Below, one piece after another: positions 38,097-46,635 of a stretch of 64,000 nt of DNA. Source of the DNA: TMP-24 sp046348855 (GTDB lineage Bacteria > Pseudomonadota > Alphaproteobacteria > Rhodobacterales > Rhodobacteraceae); the NCBI GenBank assembly GCA_046348855.1, contig JAXMDK010000001.1, forward strand, positions 124,001 through 188,000, in the 5' to 3' direction. Under the pieces are notes generated by a model. The model ran no database searches. It was given only the letters and a program-made list of their open reading frames with translations, and was not told the DNA's origin. Each line of letters starts with the position of its first letter. Position 1 is the first letter of the stretch. The translations under genes and the position numbers were made by a program.

Positions 38097-39272
38097 ATGA
38101 TCCCTTCGATCCTTCCGACCTACAACCGCGCCCCCCTTGCCTTCGAACGCGGCGAAGGCTCGTGGCTGATCGCCACCGACGGCAGCCGCTATCTCGACCT
38201 CGGGGCGGGAATTGCGGTCAATGCGCTGGGCCATGCCAATCCCGACCTGGTCGCGGCGCTGACCCAGCAGGCGGCGAAGGTCTGGCATGTGTCGAACCTC
38301 TACGACATTCCCGAACAGCGGCGGCTGGCCGACCTGCTGGTCGCCCATACCTTCGCCGATACGGTGTTCTTCACCAACTCGGGCACCGAGGCGGCGGAAC
38401 TGGCCATCAAGATGGCCCGCAAGTACTGGAGCGAACAGCCCGAGCCGCGCACCGAGATCCTGACCTTCGAAGGCGCCTTCCACGGCCGCTCGACCGGGGC
38501 GATCGCGGCGGCGGGTTCGGAAAAGATGGTCAAGGGCTTCGGGCCGCTGATGCCCGGATTTCGGCAACTGCCCTGGGGCGACATGGCCGCGCTCGAGGCC
38601 GCGATCGGCCCGCAGACCTGCGCGGTGATGCTCGAACCGATCCAGGGCGAGGGCGGTATCCGCGCCCTGCCGGACGCCGACCTGCGGCGCATCCGCGAAC
38701 TCTGCGACCGGACCGGCGCGCTGCTGATCCTCGACGAGGTGCAATGCGGCATGGGCCGCACCGGGCGGCTCTTCGCCCATGAATGGGCCGGGATCGCCCC
38801 CGACATCCTGATGGTCGCCAAGGGCATCGGCGGCGGCTTCCCGCTGGGCGCGGTGCTGGCCAGTGAAAAGGCCGCCGCGGCGATGGTCGCCGGCACTCAC
38901 GGCTCGACCTACGGCGGCAATCCCCTGGCCTGCGCCGTGGGCGCCCGCGTCACCGAGATCATCGCCGATCCGGCCTTTCTGGCCGAGGTCGGCCGCAAGT
39001 CCGGCCTCTTCCGCCAAAGGCTCGAGGCGCTGGCCGCCGCCCATCCCCACATCATCGACAGCGTGCGCGGCCAGGGCCTGATCCTCGGGCTGAAGCTGAA
39101 GATCGCGCCGGCCGATCTGGTCAAGGCCGGCTACGCCGAACATCTGCTGACGGTGCCGGCCGCCGACACTACCCTGCGGCTCCTGCCGCCCCTGACCATC
39201 AGCGACGCCGAGATCGCCGAGGCGGTCGACCGGCTCGACCGCGCCGCCACCGCGCTGGAAAGGGCCGGCTGA
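38097..39272 (+). CDS. argD: Acetylornithine/succinyldiaminopimelate aminotransferase
   Basis: A 391-residue class III PLP aminotransferase of arginine and lysine synthesis. Signature segments: FTNSGTEAAELAIKMARKYW, TFEGAFHGRSTGAIAAAG, LEPIQGEGGI, LLILDEVQCGMGRTG and the PLP lysine in MVAKGIGGGFPLGAVL. The ATG at 38097 follows a CGGAG. It precedes argF in the same direction with a 125-base spacer containing a hairpin. Confidence 0.95.
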   Translation: MIPSILPTYNRAPLAFERGEGSWLIATDGSRYLDLGAGIAVNALGHANPDLVAALTQQAAKVWHVSNLYDIPEQRRLADLLVAHTFADTVFFTNSGTEAAELAIKMARKYWSEQPEPRTEILTFEGAFHGRSTGAIAAAGSEKMVKGFGPLMPGFRQLPWGDMAALEAAIGPQTCAVMLEPIQGEGGIRALPDADLRRIRELCDRTGALLILDEVQCGMGRTGRLFAHEWAGIAPDILMVAKGIGGGFPLGAVLASEKAAAAMVAGTHGSTYGGNPLACAVGARVTEIIADPAFLAEVGRKSGLFRQRLEALAAAHPHIIDSVRGQGLILGLKLKIAPADLVKAGYAEHLLTVPAADTTLRLLPPLTISDAEIAEAVDRLDRAATALERAG

Positions 39273-39320
39273 CATGACCGCGCCCCGCCGCCGCCGACGA
39301 AACCGCTGACCCGCGCCGCC

Positions 39321-39374
39321 CTTCTTCCGTTTGCAAATATCCTCGGGGGGACCGGGGGGCAGACAGCCCCCCGG
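39321..39374. repeat. Intergenic motif plus hairpin between argD and argF
   Basis: On the minus strand it reads GAGGATATTTGCAAACGGAAGAA (here shown in parts: GGATATTT, 3-base gap, AACGGAAGAA). The same motif recurs at 45624-45646. On the plus strand it is followed by a perfect hairpin CCGGGGGGC / GCCCCCCGG with loop AGACA at 39352-39374. It may terminate argD transcription or set argF expression. Confidence 0.65.
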
Positions 39375-39397
39375 CCTTGCCGGAAAGGAAAGCCGCC

Positions 39398-40324
39398 ATG
39401 AACCATTTCCTCGACATCCACACCACCGCGCCGCAGGACCTGCGCGCCATGATCGACCAGGCCCGCGCCATGAAGGATGCCCGCAGCGGCCTTCCCAAGG
39501 GCATGCCCGACGCCGAAACGCCGCTCGCCGGCCGCATGGTCGCGCTGATCTTCGAAAAGCCCTCGACCCGCACCCGCATCTCGTTCGACGTCGGCACCCG
39601 CCAGATGGGCGGCGAGGTCATGGTCCTGTCGGGCAAGGACATGCAGCTCGGCCACGGCGAATCGATCGCCGACACGGCGCGGGTGCTGTCGCGCTATGTC
39701 GATCTCATCATGCTTCGGACCTTCGAGGAGGCGACGCTGCTCGAGATGGCCGAACATGCGACGGTGCCGGTCATCAACGGCCTGACCGACGCGAGCCATC
39801 CCTGCCAGATCATGGCCGACATCGTCACCTACGAGGAACATCGCGGCGGGGTGGCCGGGCGCAAGTTCGTCTGGTCGGGCGACGGCAACAATGTCTGCAC
39901 CTCTTGGCTGCACGCCGCCGGCCAGTTCGGCTTCGACCTCACCTTCACCGGCCCCGAGACGCTCGACCCCAACCCGCGGGCGGTCGAGTTCGCCCGGGCC
40001 AAGGGCCGCCGGGTCGAGATCGTCCGCGATCCGCTGGCCGCCGCCGCCGGAGCCGACGCGATCGTCACCGATACCTGGGTCAGCATGCATGATCCCGAAA
40101 GCGCCCGCGAACGCCGCCACAACCAGCTGCGCCCCTACCAGGTCGACGAGACGATGATGGCGCGGGGCAAGCCCGACGCCCTGTTCATGCACTGCCTGCC
40201 CGCCCACCGCAACGAAGAGGCGACCAGCACGGTGATGGACGGGCCGCAGTCGGTGATCTTCGACGAAAGCGAAAACCGGCTGCACGCGCAAAAGGCGATC
40301 CTGCGCTATTGCCTGGGGGTGTGA
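39398..40324 (+). CDS. argF: Ornithine carbamoyltransferase
   Basis: A 308-residue enzyme that joins carbamoyl phosphate and ornithine to give citrulline. Motifs: FEKPSTRTRISF (carbamoyl-phosphate binding), GLTDASHPCQIMAD, DTWVSMHDPE and MHCLPAHRNEE (ornithine-binding cysteine). The ATG at 39398 follows GGAAAGGAAAG. It probably forms an operon with argD, separated by the hairpin-containing spacer. Confidence 0.97.
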   Translation: MNHFLDIHTTAPQDLRAMIDQARAMKDARSGLPKGMPDAETPLAGRMVALIFEKPSTRTRISFDVGTRQMGGEVMVLSGKDMQLGHGESIADTARVLSRYVDLIMLRTFEEATLLEMAEHATVPVINGLTDASHPCQIMADIVTYEEHRGGVAGRKFVWSGDGNNVCTSWLHAAGQFGFDLTFTGPETLDPNPRAVEFARAKGRRVEIVRDPLAAAAGADAIVTDTWVSMHDPESARERRHNQLRPYQVDETMMARGKPDALFMHCLPAHRNEEATSTVMDGPQSVIFDESENRLHAQKAILRYCLGV

Positions 40325-40408
40325 CGGCCCCCGCGGCCCCGGCGCGGCCCCTTCCGCTTTGCCCCGCGCCGGCATAGGGTCGCGCCAGGAAACCGACAGG
40401 AGACTCTC

Positions 40409-40903
40409 ATGGCCCTCTACGACGAATTCGTCCCGCCGCTCAGCCACGCGCTGAAAGGCCTGTCCGCCATCCTCGCCAAGGCCGAGGCTCATGCCGAGGC
40501 GAAGAAGATCGACCCGTCGGTGCTGCTGTCTGCGCGGCTCTATCCCGACATGTTCGCGTTCACGCGCCAGGTGCAGGTCGCCTGCGACCAGGCGCGGCGC
40601 GCCATCGCCCGGCTGAAGGGGCAGGAGCCCGAGTCGGTGCCCGACACCGAAACCACCTTCGCCGACCTGCGCGCCCGCATCGCCGGGACCGTCGCCGCGC
40701 TCGAGGCGGTCAAGCCCGGCGATTTCGACGGGGCGGAAGCGCGCACCATCACCTTCAAGGCCGGCCCGGCCGAGATGAGCTTCAAGGGCCTCGACTACAT
40801 CCGCAGCTGGATCCTGCCGAACTTCTATTTCCACAAGACCGCCGCCTACGCGATCCTGCGTCACAACGGCGTCGAACTGGGCAAGGCGGATTTCCTGCGC
40901 TGA
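40409..40903 (+). CDS. DUF1993 family protein
   Basis: A 164-residue helical protein: LYDEFVPPLSHALKGLSAIL, SARLYPDMFAFTRQVQVACDQ, and FYFHKTAAYAILRHNGVELG. These match the DUF1993 family, which has a DinB-like four-helix bundle with conserved histidine and tyrosine residues but no known function. The ATG is preceded by CAGGAGAC. It converges on hrpB across the second structured repeat. Confidence 0.9.
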   Translation: MALYDEFVPPLSHALKGLSAILAKAEAHAEAKKIDPSVLLSARLYPDMFAFTRQVQVACDQARRAIARLKGQEPESVPDTETTFADLRARIAGTVAALEAVKPGDFDGAEARTITFKAGPAEMSFKGLDYIRSWILPNFYFHKTAAYAILRHNGVELGKADFLR

Positions 40904-40926
40904 GCGGGGGAGCTGCCGGATCAATC

Positions 40927-41186
40927 GAAATCTGCAGCGATGACCGAGCGCGAGGCCATCGCCTCGCGCGTCACGCGCCCGGTTTCAGCCTGCCCTGGCC
41001 GTGCGCCAAGCGCACGGCCAGCCCCCGCCCTCCGGGTGGCGGGGGCTTCGCCCCCACCGGGCGGGTGCTGACCGTGCCCGCAGGTTCGGGAAGGCGGCCC
41101 CCCCTTGGCCCTTCCTCGCGTCAGGGCCAACGGACCGGGTGACGCGCCACCGGCGCGTCCCCTGATCGGTCCGGGAAGTGAAAACC
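40927..41186 (+). repeat. Dispersed structured intergenic repeat, copy 2 of 2
   Basis: About 260 nt are homologous to 1659-1917 in the same orientation, again between convergent genes (DUF1993 and hrpB). Conserved stems include GCGCGAGGC/GCCTCGCGC, GCCGTGCGC/GCGCACGGC and GCCCCCGCC/GGCGGGGGC. Loops differ from copy 1 (for example ATC in place of GTT in the first, CTCCGGGT in place of CCCGGGC in the third). The longest identical block is around CTTGGCCCTTCCTCGCGTCA and the following CGGACCGGGTGACGCGCCAC. Confidence 0.85.
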
Positions 41187-41220
41187 GGCAGGCGATGCTT
41201 CGGATTGATCTGATCCTGCT

Positions 41221-43683
41221 TCAGCTGCCCCGCGGCTTGGCGCGCAATGTCGGCTCGGCGGCGGTCGGGTCCTCGGGCCAGGGGTGGCGGGGATACTGGC
41301 CGCGCATGTCCTTGCGCACGTCGGCATAGGAATTGGCCCAGAAGCCCGGCAGGTCCAGCGTCACCTGCACCGGGCGCTGCGCCGGCGACAAAAGCGTGAT
41401 CCGCAGCGGCAGCCGCCGGGGGCCGATGGTCGGATGCTCGGCCACCCCGAACAGTTCCTGCAACCGCAGCGCGATCGCCGGATGGTCGCCGTCATAGTCG
41501 ATCGGCACCGCCCGGCCCAGGGGCGTGACGAACTGCGCCGGCGCCAGCCGGTCGACCAGCTGCAACTCGTCCCAGCTCAGCGCGCCCTTCAGCGCCTCGG
41601 TCAGGTCGAGCGCCCTCAGTTCCGCCTCGCTCCGCTTGCCGGAAAGGAAGGGCAGGAGCCAGTCGCCGGCGGTGGCGAGCAGCCCGTGGTCGGAAAAGTC
41701 CGGCAGGTCGGCGCCTTCGCGGCGCAACAGCTCGACCCGTGCGCGGAAGCGGCGGGCGGCGGGGCTCCAGGGCAGGCCGATCAGCCGGATTCCGTCCAGC
41801 GCCGCTTCGGCCAGCGCTTCGGGCGGGGCGTCGGGCCAGGGCCGGTCGGCCAGCACCAGCGCCCCGAACCGTTCCTGCCGGCGCGCCACCACCCTTCCGT
41901 CGCGCCGCGACCATTCGCAGACATTGCGCCAGCCGATCCGGTCGGCGTAAAGGCGGCGCAAGGCATCCTCGGACAGTTCGATCCCCTGCCGCAGCTTGGC
42001 TTCGCGCGGGTCGCCGTCCAGATCGGTGGCGACGATCAGGCGGGCGCGGCCCAAGGGGTCGCCGGCCGCGGCGATGGCGCCCTTGCCGCCCGACAGGACG
42101 AAGCGCGGGGCATCGCCCGACCGGCGCAGGCCGATGCGGTCGGGATAGGCCAGCGCGGCCATTTCGGCGGGGCCGTGGCCGCCGTCCGGCGTGCCGGCGA
42201 CCAGCCGCGCCAGGCGCGCGGCCTCGGTCCGCACCCGCTGGGCGACGGCGCGATCCACCCGTTCGGGATGGTCGGCCTCGAACCCCCGGGGGTCGCGCAC
42301 CGCCGCCAGCCGCAGCGCCAGATCGGCGGCCGCGCCGCGCAGGGGATCGCGCTCGGCCAGCAGCGCCGCCAGCAGCGCGGCACCCGGCCCGGCCACAGCC
42401 AGCATGTGCCCCAGCCGCGGATGCAGCGGCAGCGCCGCCAGCCGCCGTCCGTGCGCGGTGATCCGGCCGCCGGCGTCGAGCGCCCCGAGCCCCGCCAACA
42501 GCGCCCGCGCCTCGGCCAGCGCCGGGGCCGGGGGCGGGGTCAGGAAGGCGAGATCGGTCCCGTCCGACCCCCACAGCGCCAGTTCCAGCGCCAGCCCGGC
42601 CAGATCGGCGGCCTCGATCTCGGGCGGCGGAAAGGCGGCCAGCGCGCCCTCTTCGCCCTTGGTCCACAGCCGGTAGCAGACCCCCGGCGCCACCCGACCG
42701 GCGCGGCCGCGCCGCTGTTCGGCTTCGGCCCGCGTCACCCGTTCGGTCACCAGCCGCGCCATGCCCGAGGCCGGATCGAAGCGCGCCCGCCGCGCCCGGC
42801 CGCCATCGACCACCACCCGCACATCCTCGATGGTCAGCGAGGTTTCGGCGATGGCCGTCGCCAGCACCACCTTGCGCCCCGATCCGGCGGCCCCGATCGC
42901 CGCCCGCTGCGCGGCAAAATCCATCGCCCCGTAAAGCGGACGCAGCACGCAGTCCGCAGGCAGGCGGCCGGACAAAAGCGCCTCGGTCCGCCGGATCTCG
43001 CCCTCGCCGGGCAGAAAGACCAGGACCCCGCCCTCGGTTTCCTCGACGGCCTGCGCCACCAGCCCGGCCATCGCGGTTTCCAGCCGGGTTCCGGCGGCGG
43101 TCGGGCGCGGCAGCCAGCGGGCTTCGACCGGGAAGGCCCGGCCTTCGGCGGTGATGACCGGCGCGCCGTCCAGCATCGCCGCCACCGGGCCGGCTTCGAG
43201 CGTCGCCGACATGACCACGATGGTAAGATCGGGACGCAGCGCACCCCGCACTTCCCAGCAGAGCGCCAGCCCCAGATCGGCATTCAGCGATCGTTCGTGG
43301 AATTCGTCAAAGATCACCGCCCCCACCCCCGCCAGTTCGGGGTCGGACTGGATCATCCTTGTCAGGATGCCTTCGGTCACCACCTCGATGCGGGTGCGCT
43401 GGCCGACCTTTGCCTCGCCCCGGATCCGGTAGCCGACCGTTTCGCCCGCCGCTTCGCCCAGCGTCTCGGCCATCCGCTCGGCCGCCGCCCGCGCCGCCAG
43501 CCGCCGGGGTTCCAGCATCAGGATGCGGCCCGGCACCGCCCCGGATTCCAGCATCGCCAAGGGCACGCGGGTGGTCTTTCCGGCCCCCGGCGGCGCCTGC
43601 AGGACGGCGCGGCCGTGGCTGGCAAGGGCGTCCAGCAACGCGGGCAAAACGGCGTCGATCGGCAGGGCAGGGGCGCGGGTCAT
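41221..43683 (-). CDS. hrpB: ATP-dependent helicase HrpB
   Basis: An 820-residue DExH-box helicase of the HrpB family. Walker A is QAPPGAGKTTRVPLAML, the box II variant is FDEFHERSLNADLGLAL, motif III is VMSATLEA, and motif VI is QRRGRAGRVAPGVCYRL. The C-terminal HrpB-specific domain ends RGQYPRHPWPEDPTAAEPT. Its cellular RNA or DNA target is not well defined. The start MTRAPALPIDAVLPALLDAL is the normal N-terminus. It is the distal gene of a minus-strand pair with the DUF3108 gene. Confidence 0.94.
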   Translation of the reverse strand: MTRAPALPIDAVLPALLDALASHGRAVLQAPPGAGKTTRVPLAMLESGAVPGRILMLEPRRLAARAAAERMAETLGEAAGETVGYRIRGEAKVGQRTRIEVVTEGILTRMIQSDPELAGVGAVIFDEFHERSLNADLGLALCWEVRGALRPDLTIVVMSATLEAGPVAAMLDGAPVITAEGRAFPVEARWLPRPTAAGTRLETAMAGLVAQAVEETEGGVLVFLPGEGEIRRTEALLSGRLPADCVLRPLYGAMDFAAQRAAIGAAGSGRKVVLATAIAETSLTIEDVRVVVDGGRARRARFDPASGMARLVTERVTRAEAEQRRGRAGRVAPGVCYRLWTKGEEGALAAFPPPEIEAADLAGLALELALWGSDGTDLAFLTPPPAPALAEARALLAGLGALDAGGRITAHGRRLAALPLHPRLGHMLAVAGPGAALLAALLAERDPLRGAAADLALRLAAVRDPRGFEADHPERVDRAVAQRVRTEAARLARLVAGTPDGGHGPAEMAALAYPDRIGLRRSGDAPRFVLSGGKGAIAAAGDPLGRARLIVATDLDGDPREAKLRQGIELSEDALRRLYADRIGWRNVCEWSRRDGRVVARRQERFGALVLADRPWPDAPPEALAEAALDGIRLIGLPWSPAARRFRARVELLRREGADLPDFSDHGLLATAGDWLLPFLSGKRSEAELRALDLTEALKGALSWDELQLVDRLAPAQFVTPLGRAVPIDYDGDHPAIALRLQELFGVAEHPTIGPRRLPLRITLLSPAQRPVQVTLDLPGFWANSYADVRKDMRGQYPRHPWPEDPTAAEPTLRAKPRGS

Positions 43684-43689
43684 GGCCCC

Positions 43690-44463
43690 TTATCGCCGGA
43701 TCATCCGGCCTTTGCCATAGAGCGTGTCCATCGAAATCTCGGTCACATGCACCAGCCCGCCGCCGGCGTCTTCATAGGTCAGGCGGAAGGGAAAGCGGCT
43801 CTTTTCGGCCATGTCCTCGGGGGTGAAGCCCTGCAGGCGGCGGTATTCGCCATCGCAGGCGATCCGGCCCTGGTCGTCGGTCGCGGGCGGGCCAAGCACC
43901 ACCTGGCTGCGTCGCCGTCCGTCGAACAGCGTCAGGTGCAGGTTGCAGGCCTGCGCCGCCGGCATGTCACGCAAGACCATGTAGAGCGCGGTCAACGGGT
44001 CGACGGTGCCGCCCTGGGTCGCGGGGTCGATGTCCTCGACCCGCGGCGGGCGCGGCGGGTTGTAGGATTTGACCTGCGGCACCCCGCCGCGATAGGCCAT
44101 CACCGCCTGCGACTGGCGCTTGCCGGTGTCGGCATTTTCGGTATAGCGCGACGGCACCGGGCCGGCGGCCACGATCCGGCCCCGGGCGGTGGCGTCATAG
44201 CGGATATGCTTGACCCAGCCCAGCAGCCCGGCGCTGGCGAGCGTGCCGGCGACGTCATAGGTCTGGTCGTCCGACCAGCCGCGCAGGTCCAGGCGGGCGG
44301 CGGTAAAGCCATGGATCGAAATGGAAAAGCCGGCGTCGGTGCGGATGCCAGCCGCGGGGGCAGCCTGCGCGCCGGCGACGGTGGCGGCCAGCCACAAGGC
44401 GGCAAAAGCTGCCGCCCGCCGGCCTGTGCGCGTGCCCCGTCCTGCAAGAGTCCTAATGCCCAT
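43690..44463 (-). CDS. DUF3108 family exported protein
   Basis: A 257-residue protein with an N-terminal basic/hydrophobic signal (RRAAAFAALWLAATVAGAQA). The mature beta-rich domain has YTENADTGKRQSQAVMAYRG and GTVDPLTALYMVLRDMP, typical of DUF3108, thought to be a periplasmic lipid- or polysaccharide-related barrel of unknown function. It lies six bases from hrpB, so probably one operon. The ATG at 44463 is divergent from meaB. Confidence 0.83.
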   Translation of the reverse strand: MGIRTLAGRGTRTGRRAAAFAALWLAATVAGAQAAPAAGIRTDAGFSISIHGFTAARLDLRGWSDDQTYDVAGTLASAGLLGWVKHIRYDATARGRIVAAGPVPSRYTENADTGKRQSQAVMAYRGGVPQVKSYNPPRPPRVEDIDPATQGGTVDPLTALYMVLRDMPAAQACNLHLTLFDGRRRSQVVLGPPATDDQGRIACDGEYRRLQGFTPEDMAEKSRFPFRLTYEDAGGGLVHVTEISMDTLYGKGRMIRR

Positions 44464-44589
44464 CCTGTTCCTGCCCGTTGCCTGCGACGCGCCGCCACTG
44501 GACAGGAGGGCGGCGGAAAAGGCAAGAAACACCGGTGCGGCGGGCCTGTTCCCGGCCGCCGTCGCGCAACCTTCCGCCGGAGCCGGGCC

Positions 44590-45565
44590 ATGCAGACCGA
44601 CGAACTGACACGAAAGCTGCTGGCGGGCGACCGCCGGGCGCTGGCCAGGGCGATCACCCTGGTCGAAAGCCGCCGCGCCGATCACCGGGCCGAGGCGCTG
44701 CGCCTGCTGGCAGCGGTCGGAAAGCCGGGCCGCCAGGCGCTGCGCATCGGGCTGTCGGGCACGCCGGGGGTCGGCAAGTCGAGCTTCATCGAGGCGTTCG
44801 GCCTGTTCCTGACGGGGCAGGGGCTGAAGGTCGCGGTGCTGGCGGTCGATCCGTCGTCAGCGCGCTCGGGCGGCTCGATCCTCGGCGACAAGACGCGGAT
44901 GGAACGGCTGTCGCGCGACCCCCTGGCCTTCATCCGGCCCTCGCCCAGCCAGGCGGAACTGGGCGGCGTCGCCCGGCGCAGCCGCGAGGCGGTGGCGCTG
45001 TGCGAGGCGGCGGGGTTCGATCTGGTGCTGGTCGAAACGGTGGGCGTCGGCCAGTCCGAAACGCTGGTCGCCGGCATGGTCGACCTGTTCCTGTTGCTGA
45101 TCGCGCCGGCGGGCGGGGACGAACTGCAGGGCGTCAAGCGCGGCATCATGGAAATGGCCGACCTGATCCTGGTGAACAAGGCCGATGGCGATCTGCTGGC
45201 GCAGGCCAGCCGCACCCGTTCCGACTATGCCGGGGCGCTCGATGGCCGTTGCGCAAGCGGCCGCAGGACCCGACGGGTTCCCCCAAGGCCCTGTGCGTGT
45301 CGGCGGTCGAGGGCCGGGGGCTGGACGAGGTCTGGGCGGCGATCGACGCTGGCCGGCTGGCGGCGCGACCACGGTATTCTGTCCGCCACCCGCGCTGCCC
45401 AGTACTCGCCACTGGTTCGGAGGAGGTTCGCTGGTGGCTGCTGGCGCGGTTGAGCGCCGACCACCATCTGCGGGCGCGGATGGCGGCGCTGGGGCCGAGG
45501 TCGAGGCCGGCGCCTCGCCGTCCGGAGCGGCGGTGCGCATGCTGCGCGAGATGGGCGCGGGCTGA
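44590..45565 (+). pseudogene. meaB: Methylmalonyl-CoA mutase-associated GTPase MeaB, multiply frameshifted at the 3' end
   Basis: The first about 215 residues are intact: LRIGLSGTPGVGKSSFIEAF (Walker A), VLAVDPSSARSGGSILGD, LVLVETVGVGQSE and DLILVNKADGD. MeaB/ArgK protects methylmalonyl-CoA mutase and gates cofactor loading. From about 45240 the frame changes four times (near 45240, 45350, 45412 and 45490). Homologous pieces RKRPQDPTGSPKALCVSAVE, WRRDHGILSATRAAQ, ARLSADHHLRARMAALG and EVEAGASPSGAAVRMLREMG are spread over three frames. Such a cluster suggests a low-quality sequence patch or real decay. Confidence 0.86.
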
Positions 45566-45623
45566 CCCGGCGGCGGCGGGGCCTTGCCCCGCCATTCCTT
45601 CGCTTGACGCGCCGGCCTCCGGC

Positions 45624-45646
45624 GGGGATATTTTCCAACGGAAGAA
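45624..45646. repeat. Second copy of the GGATATTT/AACGGAAGAA intergenic motif
   Basis: GGGGATATTT, three bases, AACGGAAGAA. It matches the reverse complement of 39321-39344 with two or three differences outside the core. It lies between meaB and the convergent nitrile hydratase accessory gene. I associate this kind of motif with many intergenic regions in Rhodobacterales. Confidence 0.6.
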
Positions 45647-45662
45647 TTGGCGAGCGCGCCGG

Positions 45663-45973
45663 TCAGGCCAGCACGACCGGCTGGCCGTGCGGGGTGGCCA
45701 GGTGAGGCGCGGGTCCAGGCGGCCTGATGCCGCCTCGGCCGCCGGGGCCGCGCCGCTGGCCGCCAGCAGCGTTTCCAGCGTTTCGAGCCAGGCGTTGTAA
45801 TAATCCGCGCCGCCGTCGAGCGGGCGGGCGGCACCGTGGCGGGCGAGGGTGGCGCCGAAGGCCCGCGTCCAGTCGGGCCAAGTGAACTGGCCGGCTTCGG
45901 ACAGGGCGACGGTCAGGGCAAAAATCTGCGCCTGCCAGGGTTCGTCGAAACGGGACGGTTCGGGCGCGGTCAT
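45663..45973 (-). pseudogene. Nitrile hydratase accessory (activator/beta-like) protein, frameshifted near the 3' end
   Basis: The N-terminal part FDEPWQAQIFALTVALSEAG, then FTWPDWTRAFGATLA and ADYYNAWLETLETLLA, matches the accessory protein that inserts the metal or activates nitrile hydratase (P14K/NhlE-like, beta-subunit-related). The end APHLATPHGQPVVLA is in a different frame, joined by one indel near 45715 in a GC-rich stretch. The ATG at 45973 overlaps the stop of nthB (ATGA), so it is the third gene of the operon. Confidence 0.82.
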
Positions 45974-46635
45974 GCCGGCTCCAGGTAGCTTTGCCAGAGA
46001 TCGGCGGTCACTTCGTCGGTCGGGTTTTCCGGCCGGTCCCACAGGTCGGCGGCGCGGAAGGCGACGGTATAGAGCGGCTCCGGCGCCTCGCCCAGCCCCT
46101 GGCCGTTGCGGTCGGGAAAGACGTGGGGGCCGTGCGACAGGATCACCCGGCCGACCTTGCCCGCTGCGTAAAGGGGCAGGCGGGTATGGCCGCCGGGAAC
46201 GAAGGCGTTGCCGGGCGGCGTGCGGGTGCGGACCTGATCGCCGACGGCGAAGGCGGGGGCGGCGCCGGGGCGGGCATAGGGCGAGCCGCGTTGCAGGACG
46301 CCGGCGACGCGGTCGGCGGTCAGGGCGCGCGGGGAGAGGGGGGCGGGGGCGGCGGTTCCCGATTGCAGTTCAGCCGCGCTGACCAGACCCTTGGCCACCA
46401 GCAGGTCGGCCAGCGCCGCGAGCCATTTTTCGTAGTAGGACAGGCGCGCATAGCCGGGCAGCCGTTCGCGCGCCGCGCGGGATTCGTCGATGGTCCAGGC
46501 CCCGAGTCCGCCTGCCGCCAAGGTCAGCCCCAGCGCCGCGCGCTGCCAGGGCGCGCCGATCGCGGCGAAGCCGTCCGGTTCGGGGACGACCGGCCCGTCG
46601 CCCATGCGCCCGCCCATGTCGTGCGGGCGTCTCAT
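45970..46635 (-). CDS. nthB: Nitrile hydratase subunit beta
   Basis: A 221-residue subunit. HDMGGRMGDGPVVPEPDG at the N-terminus is the family signature. YYEKWLAALADLLVAKGL, FAVGDQVRTRTPPG with HTRLPLYAAGKVG and the late LWDRPENPTDEVTADLWQSY are also typical. With the alpha subunit it hydrates nitriles to amides in the cytoplasm. Start and stop codons overlap those of nthA upstream and the accessory gene downstream, indicating a tightly coupled operon. Confidence 0.93.
   Translation of the reverse strand: MRRPHDMGGRMGDGPVVPEPDGFAAIGAPWQRAALGLTLAAGGLGAWTIDESRAARERLPGYARLSYYEKWLAALADLLVAKGLVSAAELQSGTAAPAPLSPRALTADRVAGVLQRGSPYARPGAAPAFAVGDQVRTRTPPGNAFVPGGHTRLPLYAAGKVGRVILSHGPHVFPDRNGQGLGEAPEPLYTVAFRAADLWDRPENPTDEVTADLWQSYLEPA

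Noticed and set aside
41284..45453. A very long plus-strand open frame antisense to hrpB and the DUF3108 gene
   Set aside because: High GC keeps antisense frames open. The sequence is low-complexity Gln/Arg/Pro-rich until it reaches the real meaB start at 44590.
44590..45565. Programmed ribosomal frameshifting in meaB
   Set aside because: Four changes in both directions without slippery heptamers do not fit a programmed event.
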